Position numbers and translations under genes: made by a program. Shown in pieces: positions 38,395 to 51,329 of a DNA stretch of 64,000 nucleotides (position 1 is its first letter; every line of letters starts with the position of its first letter). The stretch is from Apostichopus japonicus (taxonomy: Eukaryota; Echinodermata; Holothuroidea; Aspidochirotida; Stichopodidae). A model generated the notes under the pieces. The model was not told the DNA's origin. It searched no databases and saw nothing but the letters and a program-made list of their open reading frames with translations. The stretch spans positions 14,068,021 through 14,132,020 of the forward strand of contig NC_092562.1 in assembly GCF_037975245.1 (NCBI RefSeq), in the 5' to 3' direction.

Positions 38395-40792
38395 AGGCGA
38401 GAATTGAGAATTTAACCAGTCAAAAATAAGAATCATTCAATCAGCGTTATGTCGAGTTGGGAACAAGGATATGAGATGAGGTTTCCAACATACAGTGGGG
38501 ATTTATATATTACTCCAATACTTTAGTCTATCTTTTGAAATATTTTGCAACCAGAATACCTCTTTAAAGGGGGAGGGGGCACATACCCAACCATCAAAGA
38601 CGATCTTCCTGATAGAGATTAGAGAGATGGAGAGGGCACAGAAATCGAGAACCCATTTGACAAGCCAACGACTAATGAGGACACAGAGAAGCCAACGGCT
38701 TATGAAGCTCAGGAAAGTAAATCGAGACCTGCGAATACTGGGGTATTAGCAAAATATGAAGACGAGGAATGTATAGTGACCTGAAAGAGAGTAGTCAGCA
38801 CCCTCCTGTAAACAAAACGGACCTGAAAGAGAGAAGTCGGCAGTCTTCTGTAAAGAAAACAGACCAGTACCGTGATATGAACAGACCTAGGACCGAGTCA
38901 ACAGTTATGGAAAGTAATGCTAACCTGACTAAAGTTCAGCCGAGAAAGGAGAGCAAAGAAAATCATCAAGTCGACGCAAAGATAAAGCGAACCCTGTCAT
39001 CGAATGACGGAGCAGACTGGATAGTCGTAAAGAAAAAATATAGAAGCCAGCAACAGAGGAAGAACATCCCCAGGACCAACGTCACAACCACCAGGCGATA
39101 TCATACAAGGGAAAGGGAACGATCAGAACCAAAATAACATTTATATTCTCTTACTTACCAATTTTATACGATATGAATGGCCTCAGGAAAATAATGTCTC
39201 ATGTAAGTACCATAACATAGACTCTTATAACAATCTGCCCACTCATTACGGTATATCACTGTACCACCACAAGAGGCGTAGCCTAGACAATAAGTTTGAC
39301 GATATTAACACTTTCATTTCTGTATTAAATAATGACTTAACGTCATTTTGGATTCATAGAAACCTGGTTCAATGATAATTTTTCTCTCCCTCATAAAAAA
39401 TGGAGAATTACAAACTTGTTGAAAAACATCGCGACATTAAACGGGGCGGTGGAGTCTGTCTATTTGTACATAAAGATATAAGTTTTATTTGTACACCCGA
39501 CCTATCAATTTTGATACTTCTATAGAATCTCTCTTAACAGAGGCTACTAACATAAATTCAAAGGATAAATTTCTTATCGGCATAGTCTACAGACCACCTA
39601 ATGGTTCTTTAGATGAGTTTTATGTTAATCTTGAAGTTATTTTCAATATAATTTCGAATAAGAACTGTAATGGGTGATTATATTATTGATTTATCGAATG
39701 CAATCAAATCAACTACATATTTAAATATTCTCTATTCGAACGAACTCGTCCCTACAATAACTGTTCCAATTCGTATTAGTAGTATAACTGCAAGCCTGAT
39801 AGATAACATCATTACAACCGATGACTCTACGATTACTTCAGCAGTTCTCATCACTGATATAAGTGACCATTTTCCGATATTTCTAAAAGTGATATGTGTA
39901 CTCCTTTTTATAAATATGATATATTTATACTGGTTTCAATAAAAAATAAAAATAAATGAAAAAAAATAAATAAAAAAAACCCACATCTAACAACATGCAT
40001 CTATATACGTAATTACAATATTAACAACATAAAGCGTTTTACTTCTGAAATAAGTGACACATCTTGGGATAATGTTTTAAACGAAAATGGTGGTAATTCT
40101 GCTCATAATACCTTTTTTAAATTATCTCAGTTCAACTTATAATAATTGTTTTCCTATTCGCCAAATCAATCAAAAACAGCTTCGTAGAAAGAAACACCGC
40201 TGGATTACGAATGGTACTATGACTTCCATAAAAAGGAAGCACAAACTTTACAGACGTCAGTTAAAGTCTCCTACAGTTACGAACAAGTCTATGTATACAA
40301 CGTATCGCAATAAGCTTAACCAAGTAATTAGACTTTCGAAAAAGCTCTATTTTGACAATAACTTAATGAGAGCAGAAATAATACAAACCATACACGGCGT
40401 ACTATAAATAAATATTGCACAATAACCGTAAAGAATCATAAGGTTAAGGTTAAGGTGGTAACACTTGGTAAAGCGCATAGCGCGGTAAAGCGCGGAGTAA
40501 GCGCTTGGTAAAGCGCGGAGTGTATAGCCTAGTGGTTAACGCCGGCGTCTCCCAGTCATGAGATCCCCGGTTCGATTCCCCGCCGACAGCAATGTGTGTC
40601 GTCTGGCAAGGGTGTTGTTCAATAACAACTTCCTGACATGGACGTTAAATGGATGTGTGCCGAGAGATTGGCTTCGGTCAGCTTGCGAGTCTACAAGCCT
40701 CCATGGCTTCTTTCGCGAGTTCCTGCTTGCGGGAAGATCACATATACATACATACATACATACATACATACATACATACATACATACATACA

Positions 40793-40823
<31 letters not shown>

Positions 40824-42524
40824 TACTGTTAAAACACTCAATGGCGCTGAACAACAATACAATTATAAAAACGATTTCTTAAATAAGTGAGTCTTAAAAG
40901 CAACTTTAAAAGTTCTGATGGTCTTCGAATTTTTTGTGTCGACGGGGAGAGCGTTCCAAAGTCCGGTGCCAGCGACGCTGAAAGAGCGGCCTGCGAAACA
41001 TTTGCGGCGTGTGAAAGGAATCATATCCTGCTGTTTTCAAAGATTGTGACCAAGACACCAGTGATGAAAATATCATTGCGAATTACTTCAACAATTTCTA
41101 TGTAAATCTTGGACCATCGCTTGCTAGTAAAATAAATAGCAAAGGTCAATCACATAAAACCATCCATGATAACAATAGTCATTCAATATTCACATTCCCA
41201 GTCACAGAAGTAGAACTAATTAAAATCGCAACTTCCAACTTGAAACCCAATAAAGCAGCAGGATATGATGATTTCAAACCTGGAATTATAAAAAAAATGT
41301 TATTCCTTTTATTGCTACGCCTTTGACCCATATATGTAATTTATCATTTAACACGTATTCCTAGATAACACGTATTCCTATAGATAAACTTAAAATGGCA
41401 AAGGTTATACAAATCTCTAAAAAAGGAGATTCAAATGTATATGAGAATTATCGACCGATTTCATTGCTTTCCTGTTTTTCTAAAATCATAGAACGACTTA
41501 TGTTCAATCGCATATTTAATTTTCTTAACCAATATAATTTTTTTTTTGTAAAGAACAGTACTGCTTTCGACCCAAACATTCTACTGAACTGGCTTCGGCT
41601 TCGGCAGACGCAGTTAACAGTTTACATACTAGTCTTAATAATGGCAAAAATTGCATAGGTGTATTCCTCGACCTTTCGAAGGCATTTGACACGATCGATC
41701 ATACCATCCTCATCAATAAATTATTTTCATACGGCATTAGAGGAACTACTCTCAACTGGCTTGAAAGCTATATTTCGAACAGATATCAGTATACCTTGTA
41801 TAACAATTCTAGATCCGATCTTGATAAAATTCGTTGCGGCGTTCCACAGGGTTCAGTCTTAGTTCCTTTGTTATTTATTCTATATATTAACGATATTTGT
41901 CATGTCTCCAAACTAGCCAAAATCATTCTCTTTGCTGATGAAACCAGTATTTTCTTCGAGAGAGACGACATATTCACATTATCTTCCAACGTGTCAATTG
42001 AATTAAATCAATTTTGTAATTTGTTTTCAGCCAATAAATTATCACTAAATGTACACAAAAAAAATTACATTGTCTTTAATACTCGTAATAACTTATTTGG
42101 AATAAAGACGGACGGGAAAATAATAAAGCAATTTTCTACTACTAAAAGTTTTTAGGTGTAAATATTAATTGTAAACTTAGCTGGCGCAACCATAATTCAA
42201 CTATATGCAGTATAATTGCACGAAATGTTGGCATATTATCTAAGTTGAAATATTATCTATCGGAAAACATACTCAGAACACCATACCAGACTCTAATTGT
42301 CCCGCATCTCACTTATTGTTCCATTATTTGGTCTGATACATACAACACCAACCTTAACAATCTTATAATACTCCAAAAGGCAGCCATTCGCCACATAACA
42401 CACTCAGCCCCACGTGAGCACACCAGTCCCCTATTTAAGAAACTCAACTTACTAAAATTGCACGATCTCATTAAAGTTAAGCTTGCATTATTTGCCTACA
42501 AGACCTGAAATGGATTACTACCAG
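38395..42524 (+). mobile_element. Decayed non-LTR retrotransposon, 5' and central part
   Basis: An ORF1-like basic, low-complexity frame (about 38,447-39,137) is followed by ORF2 remains: endonuclease (FLIGIVYRPPNGSLDEFYVN near 39,570, SDHFPIF near 39,865) and reverse transcriptase (NLKPNKAAGYDDF near 41,245, YRPISLLSCFSKIIERL near 41,450, FLDLSKAFDTIDH near 41,665, CGVPQGSVLVPLLFILYIND near 41,835). The catalytic FADDT is FADET here (near 41,935). Many frameshifts and stops show it is dead. The frame breaks off at GLLPA (42,524) and resumes at 59,752. The 5' limit is approximate. Confidence 0.85.
40440..41030 (+). mobile_element. tRNA-derived SINE inserted in the retrotransposon
   Basis: The retrotransposon reading frame is interrupted between about 40,438 and 41,030. 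The insert has a tRNA-like head (TAGCCTAGTGGTTAACGCCG at about 40,527, GGTTCGATTCCCCGCC near 40,570), a TACA tetranucleotide run (40,744-40,821) and a tail containing GGGGAGAGCGTTCCAAAGTC. The reverse transcriptase region continues afterwards. It starts after repeated AAGGTT and AAAGCGC motifs whose origin is unclear. Confidence 0.75.
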
Positions 42525-43500
42525 CACGGGAAAAAGACACGCATTTAAGTTATCGTAAGCACAGTCCTTGGATGTTTACGTCTTGCTTACGGTCACCTTA
42601 AACATCGGAAACCCGTACATTTTAGAACAACGCGTTTACGATGTGTTTACGCATCCGTAAACATTGTAAACACGGAACAACAGATTTCCGTTACGTTTAT
42701 GACAACTTACATATCGGAAGTTAATAATTACTTTCGTATTTATTAAAACTTATTTCTTCTACACGTTTACGTTGACCTTAATCTCGCCACGAAGAAATTT
42801 ACGACAGGATTACGATTATCTTATACACATCGGAAACTCGGAGCATAGATTCAACGCGTTTACAACAAACTTACGCCAAACTTAAGCATGACGTTAACGT
42901 TGATTGTTCCATGAAATAAAACACTGGACACAATTCTCATGTCAATCTTTCCGATAATGATATTACCCTGTGACTGCAACTCATGAACAAAATTTCAACA
43001 TTTACGTTGGCTGAAACGAGTGCAGTTAAAAATTTACTGTATATTTACAATTAACTTACAAATACCCAAATATTTTCATTTCAGCGTTTACGTATTGATT
43101 ACGAAATCCTTAAACGTCAAGTTTAAGTTATTTTCGTTCACCTGAAACAGGCACAGTACGGCATGTTTAGGATATACACGTCGGAAATTCCGAAGCATGC
43201 ACACCACGGGATTACAGCATGATTACACCAACTTACGCATTGCGTTTACGTTGAATGTAATCTCCATTGAATTCGGAATTTACGGGAAGATTAAGATTCA
43301 CTTATGCGTCGGAAATTCCAGAGCATACACATACCACGAGTGTCAGTACAGCATGATTACATCAACATCGCTTACGTTGACTCAATAAAGATTCGGAATT
43401 TAAGAGATGATTAATATTAACTTAAGCGTCGGAAATTTCAAAAAATACACAGAACGTGATTACGGTATGATTACAACGCCCATATACGTCACATTTAATT
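42525..43500. repeat. Subterminal GTTTACG-type motif cluster
   Basis: GTTTACG or its complement occurs at least five times in the first 250 bp and related CTTACG or ATTACG motifs continue to about 43,460. Similar motifs lie near the right end (59,540-59,730) and at the start of the second element. Such clusters are commonly transposase binding sites; that role is inferred. Confidence 0.65.
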
Positions 43501-43880
43501 TATGCCGACGGGTAATTTTTACCGAGACAATCATCTGCCTATTCGGTTCATTGATATGTTCGTCTGTAATTATAGCATGCTAAAGTACTTGCTAGAAGTT
43601 TTCAAAAAGGGAAGTTTTTAACTCTTCCAAAGTGTTCTCTTGAAATTCTAGTAAATGGACATACAAGATGACTGAATGTCCAGTGAGGTAAATTTCCTTC
43701 AGGGTGCACGTGCACGTGGTAATATAAAAATGTTAAAGGATTTGACCAAAGATGACCATATTTGAATATCTGATATTGTTCTAATATAGCATATATCTTT
43801 CAATGTGAATGTGCATGGCTTGCACATACATACAACCATATGTACCTCACAATGTATTTCTCATACTTTGTTCAGTTATA

Positions 43881-43890
43881 ATATATATAT

Positions 43891-43970
<80 letters not shown>

Positions 43971-44025
43971 ATTTATATATTTATATATATATATATTTAT
44001 ATATTTATATATTTATATATTTATA

Positions 44026-44105
<80 letters not shown>
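43881..44105. repeat. TA microsatellite with TTATA interruptions
   Basis: About 225 bp of TA. The second giant element has only a short TA stretch at this place (61,626-61,638), so the tract expanded in this copy. Confidence 0.9.
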
Positions 44106-44109
<4 letters not shown>

Positions 44110-44269
44110 GCCGTCAAACCAACAAAACTCCTTAAGCTAATTCTATGAGAGTGTCAGCAAAGTTCCTCGTGGTTGCTCATTTTGGTAAGTTACGTAATTC
44201 ACGTTGCGGGTCCTCGATCATAATACCTCAACAAACAGCTCACCATCAAAAAGAATTAAGTTTGGCGCT

Positions 44270-46655
44270 ATGGCATGGCTGATCGATATTCTTATCCCTA
44301 CAGCTGGAATCATGAGAAAACAGATGAGAAGACACATACACGGGTCTCTTCATCTGTCTGTCTAACTTTTTTATGTATAATTATTTATGTGTTAAAGTAA
44401 GTTGGCCTGACGTTTTTTATTATTTATTATTATTATTATTTATGTCCGATTAGTATGGTACGTTTTTGGTTTATCTGCTTCTTGATGCATATGCAGATAC
44501 AACAATGAAAACACACGATACGGCCTGCCTTATACTGTATCAAACAGAACAGTGCATGCAATTGGTTTGTTGTAGAGAATTTGTGAAACCGCAATGAACA
44601 ACCCTCATCTGTTGATCAGGGAGGTGATATTTTGGACCTCCCTGAACAGTCGCTGTTCATCCTCCAATCAAACGACAGCAAAACTAGCATGAAAAAAACG
44701 CGCTTGTTTTCAAACTGCTTACATGACAACAGGAGGGTTAATAATGTGACCGCGAATAGCGTACGAAATGTACGGCTGACTAATACCAGGGAGTTGCATA
44801 ACAGGCTCCCTGCTGATACTATTTACGTTTGAAAGTAATAGTATACTCTTACTGAATTAACGTCCGCTTTCTTATTGTTCTTTGTTTTCTTTTCACACGG
44901 GGAGGTTGTTTTCTCCTTTGATAATTTTCGCACACGTCTCAGCGTTTGCTATACATTCTCTTACACCCCATTAAGGGAGTATATGAACTGGAAAATTTCC
45001 AAAAGGATGGCGATCCTCCTGCGTTAATGTGCTTCCTAGTCAATTACTAGTTAAATCAGGGAGTTGTAACTCACCTGTTAAACAATCTGGCTATAGGTCG
45101 GGTCGTGAGCATGAAATGATGGGTTAATGCCTAGAAAGCCACAGTTTTAGGGTAACATTAACAGCTCATATGTATAACACTGCTACCATTATGTGCACAT
45201 GTATATAACACACTTATAGGGCGGTGATCCTGAAAACATAACTTCAAAGCTAATACTTGCCCGTTGAGCAATTTGTCGGTGGCTAAATGGATGAAAGGTA
45301 GTCTGCATATGCCACAAATTATAGCACCCATATATAACTGCAAGAAGTTTACAAAACTTACCTTCCAGGAGGTCTTTACTTTCCAAATTGTTCTTATACT
45401 TTCTAAATTAAAGACATAAAATGACTGAATGTTAATTTCCTCAAGGGTGGTAATACAAATACAATATATATTTTTTTTGTATCAAAGGTGACCATATTTG
45501 AATACCTGGTATATTAGGGGCCAAAACAGCAAACCTTTGGAGCGGGATATACTGGTTTTGTATTGGGGTGTAAAATCTAAACAATTGCAAGTAAAAGATT
45601 CAAAGTAAAGAACATACTTTACCAAACACGTTTTACGAGGTACAAAGTATATATTTATAAATTTGTAGTTAAGACGGTGCACTCTTTACTGCAGGAATGC
45701 GACAACTTAATAAAGATTTTGCTCTCCCTTTCCTCTCTCATTCATTGCTGCAAATGTTTCTGTTACAGCGATAGAAAGCAAGTGTAAATAAATGACACAT
45801 GTTGACGCCAGAAATGTGTTCCACGTTCATTTCTATTGAATATTTTCTATTGTAGATAATGTTATTGAACTCTGAATTCAAACATGGAAACGTTTTACAA
45901 ACATTCACCTCAAAATTAGTGGAACAATGCCACGAAGATTAATATATAGAATGAAAAACAACTTGTAGGTAGGGCCTATTGCTTACCGGCTAGATACAGA
46001 CGTAACGATTAAAATAAACATATACAACGTGTACTGCACGCAGCCGCGTACACCGTATACACACACATATATACATATGATCCGTATTGTGCCACGCTTA
46101 GGGAATTGTGCCCACGCTTGGGAAAGTATGATTGGAATATATTAGGCTAGTTGTCATAAAACCTGTTCTTAAATTTAACAATTTGGAAGGCATTACATCA
46201 TGTACAAACGAGAAGGCCCCATGAAGAAAATGCAAGTGAGACAAAAGCCTATACATCATATACTTTCTTATATTCTCTTTCAAACACTCCGACCCCCCCC
46301 CCCCCTCTCACCCGTTTAATTTTCGAAGGTGTTTACGTTGCTACGGGAGAAGTTTGGGTGTCCAGTTAGGTTCAAACTTGTTATATGCAACTAATATAGG
46401 TTATGTAGAAGGATTAAAGTATATATGCTGTATTGGCCCATATATGCCATATATTCAAAAATGGTCACCTCACCCCTGGTCAATATTCTTAAACGGTTAT
46501 ATTACCTCGTTGGAAGAAAAATTACCTCACTAGACATTCAGTCATCTTTTGTGTTCATTAAGAATGTCTGAGAACAATTTGGAGAGCGAAGACCTCCAAG
46601 GAAAGTATTTTTTGAACATTCCTAGCAATTATTGCAAGTTGCTTAATTTGCGGCC
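44270..46655. other. Segment present in first giant element but missing in the second
   Basis: The second element jumps from the equivalent of about 44,270 to about 46,660. This segment holds an unrecognised 66-codon ORF (44,632-44,832), and blocks resembling 43,600-43,760 in direct (45,370-45,520) and inverted (46,440-46,640) orientation. No gene is supported. Confidence 0.55.
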
Positions 46656-46763
46656 ATTACAGTCCACAGATACAGTCTCAGATACAGACATATGTACGAT
46701 TAACATATATACATAGACAACATATGTATAATGTACGCAGCCGCATACACTACACATATACAT

Positions 46764-49010
46764 ATTGGTTAACATGCATGTGTGACAGTAACTTTATTGT
46801 GCCCATGCTTTGCACTATTAAAGAAGCCTTTATATTAGAATCCTCTTTCCGACACCCGGCCCACCCCCCCCCCCTGACACATATACATATATACCCATAT
46901 ACATATTGGTTAACATGCATGTGTGACAGTAACTTTATTGTGCCCACGCTTAGGAGAATTGTGCCCACGCTTGGGAAAGTATGACTGAAATATAGTAGTC
47001 TTCACAGAAACTGTTCGAAAATTAAGCGATTTAGATGGCATTAAAACCCAATACAAACAAGTAGACCCTTTAGGAACTGCACTATTTAACAAGCCTATAT
47101 ATTACATACTTTCTTGAATCCTCTGTCCGACCCACCCCCCCCCCCCGACACATATACATATAAACACATTTTGGTTAACATGCATTTGTGACAGTAACTT
47201 CATTGTGCCCACCCTAAGGGGAATTGTGCCCACGCTTGGGAAAGTATCACTGAAATATAGTAGTCTTCACAGAAACCGTTTGAAAATTAAGCAATTTAGA
47301 AGGAATTAAAACCCAATACAAACGAGTAGACCCTTTAGGAACTGCACTATTAAAGAAGCCTATATATTACATACTTTCTTGAATCCTCTTTCCGACACCC
47401 GACCCCCCACCCCCCGACACATATACATATATACACATATACATATTGGTTAACGTGCATGTGTGACAGTAACTTTATTGTGCCCACCCTTAGGGGAATT
47501 GTGCCCACGCTTGGGAAAGTATGACTGAAATATAGTAGTCTTCACAGAAACTGTTCGAAAATTAAGCGATTTAGATGGCATTAAAACCCAATACAAACAA
47601 GTAGACCCTTTAGGAACTGCACTATTTAAGAAGCCTATATATTACATACTTTCTTGAATCCTCTTTCCGACACCCGACCCCCCCCCCACACATATACATA
47701 TATACCCATATACATATTGGTTAACATCACTGGCGGATCCAAGGGGGGCCAAGGGGGGCCATGGCCCCCCCAAAGGTGAGCCAAAAAGTGTTTCCGAACA
47801 TCCGCTAAATCATATGATTGGAAATTAAAAAAAATCGAGAGGATTAGCAGTGGTAGACCAGTCTAAACCTTTTCGTTTTCTGGTTTAAAATTAAATGCAG
47901 AGCTCCCAACTGACCCGCAATTCGCGAGAATTAGACCCGCATTCTAACACCTAAACCCGCTGCCCCCCACAAGCGTCCGAAAAAACCGCATTGTAATTGT
48001 CAAGTATACATACAAAAATTTGTATCAAATTTTGACTTAGCAACCATCATTTCTTTAGCATTTAGCATAATAGAGTATAAAACCTCCTTTACAGCATCAT
48101 TTGAACCTCAAATTAGCCTATATTTCTTTTCATTGGGGCGAGCAGCGAACATTTTCATGCCACGGGAAAGAATGAATTATCACCTACTATTCAATTTATT
48201 GATGTTACACACAAAAAAAATGCATATCTCTCAGAAAATTTTGGGTGACAAAAGCCTTTCTAAGTGCCACCATTTTACATGTAGGCATCACCAGGATTCC
48301 AAAAAAAAAATCAAAAGTGGAGGGGGACACCCCTCCCCTTATACCCCTCCCCCATGACGGCGAGTCGTGGCATGGACCAGCATTTGCCTTCTCAAGAGTT
48401 GGGAGCTATGTAAATGTATGAGCATGAGGATTTACAGTTTAACACCATTTTGCAGTTACAGGCTGGTTGTAAGAAATTTATAACCTATGAGAAATAAAAT
48501 TTCTTGAGAAAGATGATCCCAACTTTGTTTTATAAATATTTTAGAAAATTACACCTGGGAAACATTTTTTTTAGAAGTAAATAAACATCACCATTGTACA
48601 CTTTTGTCGCACCAAATTGCATCTGAGGGCAATCAGCAATAGAAAATTTTCCAAAGGGGAGGGGGCATCCCCTCCCCTTAGGCCCCTCCCCAATATCACT
48701 CTAATGCCACTTTGGCCCCTCCCAAACAAAGGCCCTGGATCCGCCAGTGGTTAACATGCATGTGTGACAGTAACTTTATTGTGCCCACGCTTAGGAGAAT
48801 TGTGCCCACGCTTGGGAAAGTATGACTGAAATATAGTAGTCTTCACAGAAACCGTTTGAAAATTAAGCGATTTAGAAGGCATTAAAATCCAATACAAACG
48901 AGTAGACCCTTTAGGAACTGCACTATTTAAGAAGCCAATATATTACATACTTTCTTGAATCCTCTGTCCGACCACCGACCTCCCCCCCCCCCCTCCCGCG
49001 CCTCTTCATT
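46764..49010. repeat. Approximately 270-bp satellite in the giant element
   Basis: GGTTAACATGCATGTGTGAC starts units at 46,908, 47,173, 47,448 and 47,719, with spacings of 265 to 275 bp; a shorter partial unit begins near 46,768. The last unit is split by a hAT element (47,728-48,749) and resumes at 48,750. Units contain TGTGCCCACGCTTGGGAAAG, and each ends in a C run before GACACATATACATA. One unit is in the second element (about 61,916-62,160). Confidence 0.88.
47728..48749. mobile_element. 1-kb hAT-like element
   Basis: Ends are CACTGGCGGATCCAAGGGG and CCCTGGATCCGCCAGTG; the target duplication GTTAACAT is perfect (47,720-47,727 and 48,750-48,757). The 1,022-bp interior has no intact ORF; parts near the right end (CACCAAATTGCATCTGAGG, then GGGGAGGGGGCATCCCC) resemble the interior of the MITE at 2,844-3,210. 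Confidence 0.92.
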
Positions 49011-50041
49011 TATTTTTCGAAAGTGTTACATACCGGGAAGTTTTGGTCTCCAGTTAGGTTCAAACCTTGTTATATGCAACTTCACTAGCCCAATACAAAC
49101 GAGTAGACCCTACACTACTAAATATTACTATCATACTAAGTATGATTTATTGGTCCCATATATGCTACATATTAAAATATGGTCACCTTATGTTAAAATT
49201 CTTAAACTGTTTTATTAACCACCTTGGAGGAAATTTACCTAACTGGGAAATCATCTTGTTGTGTGTGTTTATAATGTCAGCGAACAATATGGAGAGTGAA
49301 CACCTTCAGGAAAGGACTTTTTTGAAAACTTCCAGCAATTACAGCATGCCGTAATTTGGGGCCATTACAGACTACTTTTGATGAGTATACGTATTTGAAC
49401 TCGAAGCCCCTCACCCCACAATCAATTTCCCCTCCCTAAATCTATTACGCCTGATTGACTCTGCGATCAATTTCATATATAGGTTGATGATACCTATACT
49501 TACTTTTAATTTAACATAATATGTTGATTACATATATCAACTGAAAATTATAGTGGGGGATAATAACGAGGAAGAAACTGTACCCATCAGCCTTAGATTA
49601 AAATTGTATACGTACGCTTATGAGTACGGAATTTCCGACTGTGGCACTCTAATTTTTCCGACTGTCGAACTCTATTTTTCATAAATTCTTGCTATTTGTG
49701 AGTGACCTACAATTTTCGGTCAAACTTGACCTTTAATCAGTCATATTTACCACGTTTTCCTTGTCATATTAAGAAATTGTATCTCGCGGTTCTTATACTC
49801 CACCATACAAAACTTCGTGTGATTTTGAATACTCTAAAAAAAAAATGCCTAATAAACTACTGTACAACGCATACAATTAAAACCCTCAATTCTATTCTAC
49901 GGAAGCTTAAAATGACCATCAACATAAGAAAAACTTTGCCCATAAAGTGAAATTTTTCAGTAAATTGTTAAAATAACAAGATAAAATCTTATCCCCCCCC
50001 CCAAAAAAAAACAGAAAAATGTTGGATTGCTTAGTTGCACT

Positions 50042-50360
50042 GAGCAATTGAACAATTTTTGAAAAATGTTTAATTGACAACTTATCATATCTCGTGTATT
50101 GGACATTTTGCTGCAAATTGTTCACTTGTTGACTTCATTCCATCTGAGCAATTGAAAAATTGTCTGCAAAATGTTCAAGTGACAACTTATCTTATCTCGT
50201 TAATTGGACATGTTTTTGGCAAAATGTTCAATTGTTCACTTCATCCCAATTGAGCAATTGTAAAATTTTCTGCAAAATGTTTAATTGGCAACTTATCGTA
50301 TCTCGTCAACTCAACATTTTTCTGCAAAATGTTTAACTGTTCACTTCATTCCCAATGCTC
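50042..50360. repeat. Approximately 105-bp tandem repeat
   Basis: GAGCAATTG starts units at 50,042, 50,146 and 50,252; each continues with a TGCAAAATGTT-like piece, ACAACTTAT and ATCTCGT. Non-coding, inside the giant element. Confidence 0.75.
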
Positions 50361-51009
50361 AGTTGGAATGAAGTGAACAATTTAATTTTTTTTATCAAGC
50401 AGATAACTTATACTCATTGCTTACTCGCTAACCAGAGTGATTAATAAATTTGTGGAGGGCCAGTGGTACAAATGTACCGAAAAAACAAAAGTGCAGTCGC
50501 GAAAGATGGAGTGTCTGACTGACTGACTGACTGACACTGACTGTATCGTTGACGAGTAGGGTGTGGGGGGGGGGGCTGCGGGTTACAAGGCAGCAGTCGG
50601 AATTTTCTGGCTCCAAATCCCATCCAGTTGGAATTTCAGCCACTACATCTCTCCCCCCCCCCCCCTACCCACTCTCAATCATCAGGCCTTAGTTACGTCC
50701 CTGTGTATAATACGTAAACGACGTTCATTACAGTTTAGTTTTTACGGAAATGTCGAAAATAATTTATATCGCTTGAGAAAATAAGCATTATGCCAAAAAA
50801 TTGGCATATTCACGTGTGGTGTTTGTAAAAATCACGCACCTATATGCAAATATATAATAGCTAAGATTGTCCTGTGTCCGTTATATAATTCCATTAAAGA
50901 AATGCATACCTGAGACACGGAAGTATTATCCTGTGAGGGTACCGTAATACATTCATGCTTGAGACACATGCAAGTCTTAAAACCAGAATAGCAAGCCCCA
51001 AACATATAA

Positions 51010-51165
51010 ACCTTCCCTATCGGTTTCGAACCTCTGGACATACAATCAGCGTCCATATAGCCTAGTGGTTAGGGTGTCCGCGTACAGAGCGGGAGGCCCG
51101 TGGTTCGAGTCCCGGTGGAGGCTGGAAGTTTGTTTCACTGTTCTTGATTTACAAACTCATTACGA
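51010..51165 (+). mobile_element. tRNA-derived SINE (same family as the 373-bp array)
   Basis: ATAGCCTAGTGGTTAGGGTG and GGTTCGAGTCCCGGTGGAGG, then ACTGTTCTTGATTT and a TA-rich tail. Its 5' flank (GGTTTCGAACCTCTGGACAT) is also shared with the array units, so the conserved unit extends upstream of the tRNA head. Confidence 0.85.
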
Positions 51166-51166
51166 T

Positions 51167-51169
<3 letters not shown>

Positions 51170-51203
<34 letters not shown>

Positions 51204-51296
51204 CTATATATATATATATATATATATATATAGGCTATATATATATATATAGGCTATATATATATATATATATAGGCTATATATATATATATAGGC

Positions 51297-51324
<28 letters not shown>
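51170..51324. repeat. TA microsatellite with regular GGC interruptions
   Basis: TA runs are broken by TAGGCTA at about 51,200, 51,232, 51,251, 51,274 and 51,293. It follows the SINE tail directly. Confidence 0.88.
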
Positions 51325-51327
<3 letters not shown>

Positions 51328-51329
51328 AA

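Noticed and set aside
35500-38400. Expected FN3, transmembrane and kinase exons of a Tie receptor
   Set aside because: I looked for hydrophobic segments and kinase motifs (GxGxxG, HRD, DFG) downstream of both genes and found none within the window.
40527-40590. Possible tRNA gene
   Set aside because: Part of a SINE inserted in a retrotransposon; no mature tRNA structure is evident.
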